Below, one piece after another: positions 50,855-59,894 of a stretch of DNA of 64,000 nt. Source of the stretch: Candidatus Gastranaerophilales bacterium (GTDB lineage: Bacteria > Cyanobacteriota > Vampirovibrionia > Gastranaerophilales > Gastranaerophilaceae); NCBI GenBank assembly GCA_910586855.1, contig CAJUJH010000002.1, positions 416,546-480,545 of the forward strand. Direction: 5' to 3'. The position numbers were made by a program, and so were the translations under genes. The notes beneath the pieces are model-generated. The model did no database searches, was not told the DNA's origin, and was given only the letters and a program-made list of their open reading frames with translations. Every line of letters begins with the position of its first letter. Position 1 is the stretch's first letter.

Positions 50855-52099
50855 ATGAAATTAATCCAAAAAGATAATATTGATATAATTTTGCAAAATA
50901 CTAAAAATACGCCAAGAATGGCTGTATGTACTTATTTTTCAATTGATGAACCTGAAAAGTATGCCGGTATTTATACACTTTTTTCAAAACTTCTTTTAAA
51001 GGGCACAAAAACACGCAGTGCTGAAGATTTGGCCAACATTATTGAATCAAACGGTATTGAAACATCTGTAAAGTGCAAGCAGGATTATATAAAGGTTTCA
51101 ACCTTATTTTTAAATGAAGATTTTGATTTAGCTCTTGAAATTTTAGCAGATATTTTGCAAAATTCGACTTTTGACAATTTTGAGAAAGAGGTATTTAAGC
51201 TCAAGGGTGAAATAGTATCTGACCTTGATTCTCCGCAAATAAAGGCGTCAGATGCTCTGGTAGACAGGATTTATGCTAATCATTATTACGGAAATTCTTT
51301 GGTGAAGACACTGAATGATGTTGATAAGATTCAAAAGCAAGATGTAGTTGATGTTTTAGCGCAGATTATGAACTCCAAAAAAGTAATTTCAATTGCAGGT
51401 GATTTTTCGGATGAAGAAAAAATTGTAAATTACTTCACGCAAAAATTCGACTTTATGAAAAATTCCGGTGATTATGGTGTTTCAAAAATTCCTAATTTAC
51501 TATCTTTTGATTCTGCAGGTAAAAAAGATGAAATTATTAAGATTGTAAAAAATGATGCCAAGCAGGCACAAATTTTCAAAGGGCTCATTGTAGATACTCA
51601 ATTTGGTCAGGATTACCCGAAAATTGTTGTTATGAATAATATTTTAGGTTCATCAGGGCTTTCTTCAAGATTATTTGTTGAACTTCGCGATAAACAGGGG
51701 CTTGCATACACTGTTAGAAGCTCGCTTGAGCCGCTTCGCCATTCTTCATTGTTTTATTATTATATTGGAACGGAACCAAAAAATATTCAAAAATCTCTTG
51801 AAGGATTTATTGTTGAAACTAAAAAAATGGCAGAGAATCTTGTTTCGGATGTGGAACTTAATGGCGCAAAAGAGAATATCTTAGGACGCTTGGAGTATTT
51901 TTCACAGACAAATATGCAATTAGCTTCAATTGCAGGATATGACTATATTATGGGGCTTGGGCTTGATTATGAAGAAAAATATAGAGAAAAACTCAGCCTT
52001 GTTACTAAAGAAGATGTTTCAAAAGCGGCAGAAAAATATCTTTTAAATCCTGCTGTCATCTCAATTTTGGCGCCGGAAGAGTATTTAAAAAACATTTAA
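50855..52099 (+). CDS. M16 peptidase-like, non-catalytic partner
   Basis: A 414-aa M16-fold protein. The zinc-binding site is replaced: where HxxEH should be the sequence reads YAGIYTLFSKLLLKGTKT. The C-terminal M16 domain keeps the RDKQGLAYTVRSSL segment (conserved Arg and Tyr that complete the substrate site of the partner). It sits 65 bp after the catalytic M16 gene with a strong AAGGAGATAAT ribosome binding site. It should act with it as a heterodimer. Confidence 0.92.
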   Translation: MKLIQKDNIDIILQNTKNTPRMAVCTYFSIDEPEKYAGIYTLFSKLLLKGTKTRSAEDLANIIESNGIETSVKCKQDYIKVSTLFLNEDFDLALEILADILQNSTFDNFEKEVFKLKGEIVSDLDSPQIKASDALVDRIYANHYYGNSLVKTLNDVDKIQKQDVVDVLAQIMNSKKVISIAGDFSDEEKIVNYFTQKFDFMKNSGDYGVSKIPNLLSFDSAGKKDEIIKIVKNDAKQAQIFKGLIVDTQFGQDYPKIVVMNNILGSSGLSSRLFVELRDKQGLAYTVRSSLEPLRHSSLFYYYIGTEPKNIQKSLEGFIVETKKMAENLVSDVELNGAKENILGRLEYFSQTNMQLASIAGYDYIMGLGLDYEEKYREKLSLVTKEDVSKAAEKYLLNPAVISILAPEEYLKNI

Positions 52100-52271
52100 C
52101 CTGTTTTAGTGCTCTTTTAAATGTTTTCTTGTACATTTTCTTTTTTAGGTATCATTATCGTTTTGCCTGCATATGGGCAAATTTAAATCGGATTTTTAAA
52201 AAAGTGTTAAAAATTTGCATGTTTTTTTAGCCTAAATTAAAATTAAAATACTAGATTATGGGTAAAAAGTT

Positions 52272-53867
52272 TTGAGCAGTGATATTAAAAATATAAATAA
52301 AGAGATTGATAAATTTAAAAGAAACGGCGAAATTCAAAAGGCAATTGAGTTTTGCCAGACTATTCTTTTAAAAGAGCCTAACAGATTTGATTTACACGTG
52401 CGTCTTGGCGACCTTTATATGGATTGGCATTTAGATGTTTATCAGGCAAAGCAGTATATTGATGAAGCTATAACGCAGTACCAAAGAGCATCTGAAGCAT
52501 TAATAGATAATGGTGAAATATATTATAAAATAGGTTTTGCATTTTTCCATAAGGGCGAACTTGATAGGGCTATAAATTATTTTAATCTGGCTATCAAAAA
52601 CGGTGCAGACAGGGCTCAATGCCACTATATGATGGCTCAATGCCTTAAAAAGAAAGATAGATACACAGATGCCTTAGAAGAAGCAAACAATGCGCTAAGA
52701 TTTACATTTTTTAAATCTTCAAGGATTCACTATCTAAAACATAGACTGCTAAAGGTTTTGTTTTTTTCTTCGTTTAAAACAAAATTTCAAAGTAATGTAG
52801 AATTATTACTTTCATACTTGTTTTTACCGTTTGACAAGGAAGCAAAAAAAGAATTTTTCCAAAAGATAAAAATAGTGGTGATTTTGCCTGAATTAATAAA
52901 AGCATTTTATCTTTGTAAATTAAAAGATTTCGATTCTGCTATTGAATATTATACTAAAATGATTGATAAAATCCCGGGGTTTACGCCTTTATACTGCCTT
53001 TTAGGGGATATTTACCGTGCAATAGGAAAGCATGAAGAGGCAATTATTGAGTATAAAATGGCGCGCTGGATTGATTCATTATGTTTTAGTGCATATTCAG
53101 GGCTTGTTCAGGCATATGAAGAGATGGGTGATTATGATAATGCAATTTCAACTTATCTGAAATTTATCTCAATTCACCCTAATAATGCTATTTTGCATAG
53201 TAATATTGCAAATCTTTATTTTATGAAAGGTGAATATGAACAAGCGGTATCACATTATCAAAGTGCTGTAACGTTAAATCCAAAGCAGGATTGGACAAGT
53301 ATTGTAGCGCAGACTTTAGGATATGTGCAGCAAAATGTTATAAAAAATACTGATGCTGCAATTGAAGCTTTTCAGTCTGCCTATCTTTTAACGCCGAAGG
53401 AATTGGATATTTATATAAGTTTAGGGTCAGCTTTTTATGATAAGGAAGACTATAAAAATGCACTTATAATCTATAGAAGGGCGCTTGAGCTTGAACCCAA
53501 TAATGCCAAAATTCACTGTAATTTGGGATATTTATACTGGGGTATGGGTGAATTATCAGAGGCTATTAAAGAATATGAGCTTTCAATAAAATATGATGTA
53601 GGATATGCTATCGCTCACAATAATTTAGGGGTAATTTATCTTGATGATTTAGCACATATCCAAAAAGCAAGCGATTGTTTCAGGGCTGCTATTTCTGCTA
53701 ATCCAAACTATGCACTTGCATATTATAACCTTGCAAGAGCACTATCCATTAAAGGCGAAAAAGTAGAAGCAGCCAAGTTCTTCCAAATTGCTTATGATAT
53801 AAACAGCATTACAAATGAAATTGACCCTGCTGAAATTCAAGACAGGCTTAATAACTTATTTGAATAG
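52272..53867 (+). CDS. TPR-repeat protein
   Basis: A 531-aa solenoid of about 12 tetratricopeptide repeats, clear from residue 35 on: DLHVRLGDLYMD, EIYYKIGFAFFHKGELDRAINYF, and AIAHNNLGVIYLDD. A degenerate stretch occurs around 140-210 (KSSRIHYLKHRLLKVLFF). The start is TTG with weak spacing. There is no signal peptide or TM helix. Such proteins scaffold complexes, including type IV pilus and secretion systems, but no partner is adjacent. Confidence 0.88.
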   Translation: MSSDIKNINKEIDKFKRNGEIQKAIEFCQTILLKEPNRFDLHVRLGDLYMDWHLDVYQAKQYIDEAITQYQRASEALIDNGEIYYKIGFAFFHKGELDRAINYFNLAIKNGADRAQCHYMMAQCLKKKDRYTDALEEANNALRFTFFKSSRIHYLKHRLLKVLFFSSFKTKFQSNVELLLSYLFLPFDKEAKKEFFQKIKIVVILPELIKAFYLCKLKDFDSAIEYYTKMIDKIPGFTPLYCLLGDIYRAIGKHEEAIIEYKMARWIDSLCFSAYSGLVQAYEEMGDYDNAISTYLKFISIHPNNAILHSNIANLYFMKGEYEQAVSHYQSAVTLNPKQDWTSIVAQTLGYVQQNVIKNTDAAIEAFQSAYLLTPKELDIYISLGSAFYDKEDYKNALIIYRRALELEPNNAKIHCNLGYLYWGMGELSEAIKEYELSIKYDVGYAIAHNNLGVIYLDDLAHIQKASDCFRAAISANPNYALAYYNLARALSIKGEKVEAAKFFQIAYDINSITNEIDPAEIQDRLNNLFE

Positions 53868-53958
53868 TTTTATATTATTGAGTTTTATAACAAGAAAGCA
53901 GGAAGTAGCCGAGCAGGTTAATTTAAAAACAGGCTGTATGATTGTAAAGTAACAAGTG

Positions 53959-54927
53959 ATGTCTATATGGGTTTTTATATTTAAAAGAATATTTCAAAGC
54001 TTGCCGATAATAATTGTCGTTTCAATTATCAGCTTCTTTTTAATACGATTATCGCCTGTTGATCCTTTGGCTGAATTAAAATTAAACCCTTCAATTTCAA
54101 AAGAAACACTTGAGCATGAAAAACAAAGACTGGGGCTTGATAAACCAGTTCATATCCAGTATTTCTACTGGGCTAAAAATTTTATAAAAGGAGATATGGG
54201 AACATCTGTTACAGGAGAAAAAGTATCTTCAAAAATTAAAGAACGCGTTTTAAATACCTTGCTTTTATCTTTTAGTGTACTTTTTTGGACTTGGATTATA
54301 GGGATACCAATTGGTGTGATCGCGGCATTAAACTATAGAAGTGTCTATGACAGGCTTTTAACCATTTTTTCATCAATCGGTATGGCAATCCCGTCATTTT
54401 TCTTTGCAATTTTATTGTTAATTTTTGCCCAAAAAACCGGCTGGTTTCCAATAGGCGGGCTTACAAGCGCTAATTTTTACAATATGAATTTAATTGAAAA
54501 AACTATTGATATTATTCACCATCTTTTCCTTCCAACCCTTGTTTTAACAACCATTTCTCTTGCAGGTTTAAGCCGTCAGATGAGAGCAAACTTGCTTGAT
54601 GTTTTAGATAGTGATTATGTTAAATTTGCACGTGCCAAGGGTCTGCCTAATTATAAGGTTATAGTAAAACATGCCTTAAGAAATGCTATAAATCCGCTTG
54701 TTACAATGCTTGGGTTTGAATTTGCAGGACTTTTATCAGGTGCTGCACTGACAGAGTATGTTTTTCAATACCCGGGGCTTGGAAGACTTATCCTTGAAGC
54801 TGTATTAAAATCAGATATAAATCTTGTTATGGCAAGTCTTATGATAGGTTCATTCATGCTTATTTTGGGAAATATTTTGGCTGATATTTTATTAAAACTA
54901 ACAGACCCGAGAGTGAGGGTAGGATAA
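53959..54927 (+). CDS. Dipeptide/oligopeptide ABC transporter permease (DppB/OppB)
   Basis: A 322-aa inner-membrane permease with six TM helices. The N-terminal IFKRIFQSLPIIIVVSIISFF and SPVDPLAEL, the EAA loop SDYVKFARAKGLPNYKVIVKHALRNA and ALTEYVFQYPGLG are DppB-type signatures. ATG at 53959 follows a GTG at 53956. It couples to the DppC-type gene by TAATG. No ATPase or binding protein gene is adjacent, so these may be encoded elsewhere. Confidence 0.93.
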   Translation: MSIWVFIFKRIFQSLPIIIVVSIISFFLIRLSPVDPLAELKLNPSISKETLEHEKQRLGLDKPVHIQYFYWAKNFIKGDMGTSVTGEKVSSKIKERVLNTLLLSFSVLFWTWIIGIPIGVIAALNYRSVYDRLLTIFSSIGMAIPSFFFAILLLIFAQKTGWFPIGGLTSANFYNMNLIEKTIDIIHHLFLPTLVLTTISLAGLSRQMRANLLDVLDSDYVKFARAKGLPNYKVIVKHALRNAINPLVTMLGFEFAGLLSGAALTEYVFQYPGLGRLILEAVLKSDINLVMASLMIGSFMLILGNILADILLKLTDPRVRVG

Positions 54928-56003
54928 TGAATATTAAAAACCCTGAACTCAGACGATTTTTAAAAGATAAAATCAGTGTTTTTGCACTTTTTGTTTTAAT
55001 AGTTCTTTATGTTGCCATATTTTTTGCAGATTTTTTTGCAGTATATGATAAAAATTATTCAAAACGTTCTCTTTCTTATTCGCCTCCATCCAATGTTTAT
55101 TTTATTGATGAACTTGGCGATTTTACAAAACCGTATACTTATAACTGGAAAAGGGTCTTTAACAAAGATACTTTAAGTATTGAATATAAACAGGATAGAA
55201 GTCAAAAATATTATTTAAAATTCTTTAGTAAAGGATTTGAATATAAATTTTTAGGGCTGTTTAAATGCAAGCGTCATTTTGTAAATGTAGAAGATGGCGG
55301 AGAACTCTATCTTCTTGGGCTTGATATAAACGGCAGGGATAACTTTTCAAGAATCTTGTATGGGGGTAGAATCTCGCTTACGATAGGTTTTTTGGCGCTT
55401 TTTATATCTTTCCCCATAGGGCTTTTATATGGCGGTATTTCAGGTTATATCGGCGGTGTTTTGGATAACATTATGATGAGGATGGCTGAAGCTGTAATGT
55501 CTATTCCAAGTTTTTATCTTTTAATCATTCTTGCTGCTATTTTACCGTCAGGGATGACAAGCTCGCAAAGATTTGCACTTATTACCATTATATTGGCTTT
55601 TATAGGCTGGGCAGGCTTTGCAAGGGTTGTGCGCGGTATGGTTCTTTCTATTAAAACTCAGGATTATGTGAAATCTGCTGTTGCCATCGGGTGTTCAAAA
55701 TCAAGAATAATTTTAAAACATATATTACCACAGACTTCAAGCTATGTAATAATTGCAATGGCTTTATCTGTGCCAAGTTTTATTCTGGCTGAATCAGGCT
55801 TGAGTTTTCTTGGACTTGGGATTCAGCAGCCTGATGCAAGCTGGGGAAATATGCTCAAAGAAGCGCAGGAATTTGCAAATATAATTTATCGTCCTTGGCT
55901 TTTAACTCCGGGTTTTTTAATTTTTGTTGCTGTTTTGTCATATAACTTAATTGGCGATACAATAAGAGATATACTTGACCCAAAAAGCAAAATAAAAACA
56001 TAA
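54927..56003 (+). CDS. Dipeptide/oligopeptide ABC transporter permease (DppC/OppC)
   Basis: A 358-aa permease. After TM1 there is a 100-residue extracytoplasmic insert (residues about 38-135, Tyr/Lys-rich), then five TM helices. The GLDINGRDNFSRILYGGRISL motif and EAA loop QDYVKSAVAIGCSKSRIILKHILPQ are DppC-type, and ESGLSFLGLGIQQPDASWGNML is the C-terminal signature. It starts inside the previous stop codon. Confidence 0.93.
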   Translation: MNIKNPELRRFLKDKISVFALFVLIVLYVAIFFADFFAVYDKNYSKRSLSYSPPSNVYFIDELGDFTKPYTYNWKRVFNKDTLSIEYKQDRSQKYYLKFFSKGFEYKFLGLFKCKRHFVNVEDGGELYLLGLDINGRDNFSRILYGGRISLTIGFLALFISFPIGLLYGGISGYIGGVLDNIMMRMAEAVMSIPSFYLLIILAAILPSGMTSSQRFALITIILAFIGWAGFARVVRGMVLSIKTQDYVKSAVAIGCSKSRIILKHILPQTSSYVIIAMALSVPSFILAESGLSFLGLGIQQPDASWGNMLKEAQEFANIIYRPWLLTPGFLIFVAVLSYNLIGDTIRDILDPKSKIKT

Positions 56004-56037
56004 TATGGCTATTAATCAGGGTTTTTGAGGAGATAAT

Positions 56038-56775
56038 TTGGATATTGCTTATTTTACAACATTTAATAATTTTAGTGAGGCGCTTAATTTTGAATGCTTG
56101 CTATTGCTTCGAATAGGTGCTTCTATACTTTTTGCTTTTCTTTTGGGTCTTGAGCGTGAGGTAACAGGGAAATTTGCCGGTCTTAGAACGCATATCCTTG
56201 TAAGTGCCGGTGCTTGCGTTTTTACACTTTTATCAATTTTTGCATTTAAGATGCAGATAATGGATGGTTTTGCCGGTGTAAATGACCCTGCAAGAATTGC
56301 TGCGCAAATAATTACAGGTATCGGTTTTATAGGTGCCGGAACCGTTATGCGCCATGGGAATAATATATATGGTATTACCACTGCAGCCACCCTTTGGATG
56401 TGTGCTGCAATCGGAATGGCGTGCGGTACAGGCATGTTTTTAATGGCAGCTACGGCTACGATTTTTTCTTTAATAGTACTTGTTTTAGTCAGAAAATTTG
56501 AAAGAAATTTTTTATCAAGTAAATCCTATGAATCAAAATTGATGGAAATCAAGCTTTCTTCTTCTATTTTATATATTGAGCAGATGAATGAGCTTGTGGA
56601 TAAGGGTTTTAATAAGATTCAAAAGATTGAAAGAAAGATTGTAAATGATGAAAAGGGCAGCTATATTGTGATAAAAATGCGCATTTTATCAAATTGTCCG
56701 CTATCTGATGTTAACGATATTTTTAAAGATAAAAATTTTATTGAGAAGCTTGAAATTCAAGAAATTTATGAATAG
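56038..56775 (+). CDS. mgtC: MgtC/SapB family membrane protein
   Basis: A 245-aa protein. The N-terminal domain (about 15-150) has the MgtC signatures RTHILVSAGACVFTLLS, GIGFIGAGTVMRHG and TTAATLWMCAAIGMACGTG. The C-terminal 95 residues are soluble and ACT-like. MgtC proteins modulate F-type ATP synthase and help adaptation to low magnesium. TTG start with GAGGAG 5 bp before it. It lies between the ABC permeases and infB. Confidence 0.92.
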   Translation: MDIAYFTTFNNFSEALNFECLLLLRIGASILFAFLLGLEREVTGKFAGLRTHILVSAGACVFTLLSIFAFKMQIMDGFAGVNDPARIAAQIITGIGFIGAGTVMRHGNNIYGITTAATLWMCAAIGMACGTGMFLMAATATIFSLIVLVLVRKFERNFLSSKSYESKLMEIKLSSSILYIEQMNELVDKGFNKIQKIERKIVNDEKGSYIVIKMRILSNCPLSDVNDIFKDKNFIEKLEIQEIYE

Positions 56776-56858
56776 ACTTTTTGTATAGTTTTGTAAAGAC
56801 TGTACTTAAAATTTTGCTTGTGCTATTGTTTAATTGTAAATATATATAATGGAGCAAA

Positions 56859-59387
56859 ATGAGAGTCCACGAACTTGCTAAAGAATTAGGCGTATCAGCC
56901 AAAGAATTAATGGAAACAGCTAAAGATAAGCTTGGGATAGTTTTTAAATCTCACAGCGTATCTGTGACACAGGGAAATGTTGATAATATACGCGCCCTGT
57001 ATGTTAAGCCGGAAGAAAAAAAGGCAAAGCCAAAGGCGTTTGTTGTAAAAAAAGCTAAGGCAGAAAAGCCTGAAGAGCCTGTAAAAGAAGAAAAAGAGCC
57101 TGAAGCTCCAAAAGTTTCCGTTACGCGTGTTGTGAAAACAAGCACTGAAAAGCCCAAAGCTCCTGTAATTGAGCCGGTTAAAGAAAGACCAAGGCTGGAA
57201 ATTGTGCGCCCTGCGCCAAAGCAAGTTGAAAAACCAAAAGAAGAGGCTCCTGCCCCTGTTAAACCACCTAAAAGAGAGCATGAGAACAGGATTCCGGATA
57301 TTGCTTCTTTGACGCGGAAGAATTTTGGAAAACAACCAAAAGAGGAAACTAAGCCCGCAAAACAAGATTCTGCCAAGCAAAAAGATAAACAGCAGGCAAA
57401 CAAAACGGCTGAAGTTCCAAAAGCGCCTATTAAAAGACATATAATTTCACCTGATATGTATGCTAATCAGGACTTTAGAAATAAGAAAAAGAAAAAAGAA
57501 AAAAATTATAAAAGCAAAGAGGAAGAACAGGAAAGAATCAGCCTTGAAAAAGCTGTGCAATCTAAGCATAAAAAGCATGTTCAAGAAGTTGAATCCGTTG
57601 AGGAAGTTAAGCAGGTTGTAATTAATCGTCCGATGACCGTTGGGGAACTGGCTGATAAAATAAGAAAAACACCTGCCGAAATAATTAAATTCCTTATGAT
57701 GGAAAAAATAATGGTGACCGTAAATTCGCCTATAGATATTGATACGGCAAAAAGAGCGGTTATAAATTTTGATATTGAACCATTAGATGAAGATATTGAG
57801 GCATTTATTCAGGAAGAAACCGAAAAAGAAGAGAAAAATAAACTCCTTCTTGAAGCTGATGAAAAGTCTTTAATTAAAAGAGCTCCAGTTGTTACCATTA
57901 TGGGGCACGTTGACCATGGTAAAACCACACTTTTGGACAGTATTAGAGCATCTAAGCACAAAATTGTCGCAACAGAGGTTGGCGGAATTACCCAAAGCAT
58001 AGGTGCCTACACGGTTTGGCAGGATGATAAGAAAATTGTATTTATAGATACTCCTGGTCATGAAGCGTTTACACAGATGAGGGCAAGGGGAGCAAAATCA
58101 ACTGATATCGCAATTTTGGTTGTTGCAGCAGACGATGGTGTTATGCCGCAGACTATTGAGGCTATAAACCATGCTAAATCTGCCAATGTACCAATCATTG
58201 TTGCTGTAAACAAGATGGATAAGCCTGATGCTGACCCTGATAAAGTGCTTCAGCAGATGACAGAATACGGACTTGTACCTGAAGCATGGGGTGGAGATAC
58301 AATCTGTGTAAAGGTTTCAGCTATTCAAGGCAAAGGTATTAATGAACTTTTAGAATATATTTTACTTGTAGCTGAAATGCAGGAATTAAAAGCTGTTAAA
58401 GATTGCCCCGGTATGGGTGTTATAATTGAAGCTAATCTTGATAAGGGCAAAGGTCCTGTTGCCACTATGCTTGTGCAAAATGGTATTCTAAAGGTTGGAG
58501 ATTCAATCGTAGTAGGTACTGTAGGCGGTAAAGTAAGAGCACTGCTTGATGATTCCGGTCAAAGAGTAAAATCTGCAGGACCTTCAACGCCGGTTGAGAT
58601 TTTAGGATTAAATGAAGTGCCTCAAGCAGGAGATGCGTTTGAAGTTGTTGCAAATGAAAAAGCTATGAAGCAAATTGTAACCGAAAGAAAGCAGCAGGAG
58701 CGCATTAACAGGCTAGAAGCAATGGCTGTTTCTCATGTTAAAAAGGAAACACTTGCAAATGATGAAATTAAAAACCTTAATTTGATTATTAAAGCCAATA
58801 CAAACGGTTCTGCAGAGGCGGTTTCACAAGCTATTCAGAATGTTAAATCAAGTCAGGTTATACCAAAAATTATGCACGTTGGAGTTGGTGATATTTCAGA
58901 AGCTGATGTAATGCTTGCATCCGCAAGTGATGCGATAATACTGGGCTTTAGTGTGAAGGAAGATGCCAATGCGCTTGCTGCAGCTGAGCGGGAACTTGTT
59001 ACGATTAAAAAATACGACATTATTTACCAGGTTCTTGAAGATGTTGAAAAGACCATGCTGTCTTTATTGGAGCCCGAAATCCAAGAAGTGGAGCTTGGTA
59101 CAGCAGAAGTAAGACAAATTTTCACATTCGGAAAAACGGGCAAAATTGCAGGCTGCTATGTGCTTGAGGGTAAAATTGTCCGCTCAAAAACCGCTGTTGT
59201 TAAAAGAGGCGGCGTAGAAATTTATAAAGGCGAAATAAATCAGCTGAAACGCTTTAAAGACGACGTTAAAGAGGTTGCTCAAGGGTTTGAATGCGGTATT
59301 TCGTTTGCCAAATTTAACGACCTTCAAGAAGGCGATATAATTGAAGTTTCAACAACTAAAGAAGTGGAAAGAAGCTCTCTGGTTTAG
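56859..59387 (+). CDS. infB: Translation initiation factor IF-2
   Basis: An 842-aa GTPase placing initiator tRNA on the 30S subunit. The N-terminal IF2N domain starts MRVHELAKELGVSAKELME. An Ala/Pro/Lys/Glu-rich linker (about 50-240) follows, then a second IF2N and the G domain with P-loop GHVDHGKTT, DTPGHEAF and NKMD. The C-terminal domains end KDDVKEVAQGFECGISF. It heads the conserved infB-rbfA-truB order. TATATATAATGG and GGAGC before the ATG suggest a nearby promoter and ribosome binding site. Confidence 0.97.
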   Translation: MRVHELAKELGVSAKELMETAKDKLGIVFKSHSVSVTQGNVDNIRALYVKPEEKKAKPKAFVVKKAKAEKPEEPVKEEKEPEAPKVSVTRVVKTSTEKPKAPVIEPVKERPRLEIVRPAPKQVEKPKEEAPAPVKPPKREHENRIPDIASLTRKNFGKQPKEETKPAKQDSAKQKDKQQANKTAEVPKAPIKRHIISPDMYANQDFRNKKKKKEKNYKSKEEEQERISLEKAVQSKHKKHVQEVESVEEVKQVVINRPMTVGELADKIRKTPAEIIKFLMMEKIMVTVNSPIDIDTAKRAVINFDIEPLDEDIEAFIQEETEKEEKNKLLLEADEKSLIKRAPVVTIMGHVDHGKTTLLDSIRASKHKIVATEVGGITQSIGAYTVWQDDKKIVFIDTPGHEAFTQMRARGAKSTDIAILVVAADDGVMPQTIEAINHAKSANVPIIVAVNKMDKPDADPDKVLQQMTEYGLVPEAWGGDTICVKVSAIQGKGINELLEYILLVAEMQELKAVKDCPGMGVIIEANLDKGKGPVATMLVQNGILKVGDSIVVGTVGGKVRALLDDSGQRVKSAGPSTPVEILGLNEVPQAGDAFEVVANEKAMKQIVTERKQQERINRLEAMAVSHVKKETLANDEIKNLNLIIKANTNGSAEAVSQAIQNVKSSQVIPKIMHVGVGDISEADVMLASASDAIILGFSVKEDANALAAAERELVTIKKYDIIYQVLEDVEKTMLSLLEPEIQEVELGTAEVRQIFTFGKTGKIAGCYVLEGKIVRSKTAVVKRGGVEIYKGEINQLKRFKDDVKEVAQGFECGISFAKFNDLQEGDIIEVSTTKEVERSSLV

Positions 59388-59495
59388 TTTTGCAACCATG
59401 ATGTTCGCTTTGTTTTTTCCATAGCTTGAAAAGTACTGTGAGAACTATATTTCAGCCTTTTTAACATAAATTGATTATTAGTAAGGAAAATTATC

Positions 59496-59849
59496 ATGAC
59501 ACTTAGAAATGAAAAAGTTCGAAAAGCCCTGATGAGAGAGATTTCTGACATTTTGTTTCGTGAAATTAAAAACCCGCATATTACGGGAATCGTTTCTATC
59601 ACTGATGTTGAGGTGTCTCATGATAATTCTTATGCAAAAGTTTTTTACAGTGTAATGGCAGAAGATGAGGAAAAAAGGCGCGAAACCGTTGAGGCACTAA
59701 AGACCGTGACTCCTAAAATTCGATATGAGGTTGGAAAGCGCATCAGGCTTAGAAAAACTCCTGAGCTTAATTTTATCCTGGATGAGTCTCTGGAACGGGG
59801 TTTTAGGATTACAAAGCTTATTGACCAAATTTCAAAGGGAGAAATTTAA
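59496..59849 (+). CDS. rbfA: Ribosome-binding factor A
   Basis: A 117-aa KH-fold protein acting in 30S maturation at the 16S rRNA helix 1. The start RNEKVRKALMREISDILFRE and the signature NPHITGIVSITDVEVSHDNSYAKVFYSV match the family, as does KRIRLRKTPELNFILDESLE. It follows infB by 108 bp and precedes truB by 45 bp. Confidence 0.96.
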   Translation: MTLRNEKVRKALMREISDILFREIKNPHITGIVSITDVEVSHDNSYAKVFYSVMAEDEEKRRETVEALKTVTPKIRYEVGKRIRLRKTPELNFILDESLERGFRITKLIDQISKGEI

Positions 59850-59894
59850 TTTTACCCCCGAAACCCTTCTTGTGCGTATGTTTTGGTTAGCAAT

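Noticed and set aside
56907..57440. Long minus-strand open frames opposite infB.
   Set aside because: They are antisense shadows of the biased Lys/Ala/Pro codons in the IF-2 linker; no ribosome binding site and no family.
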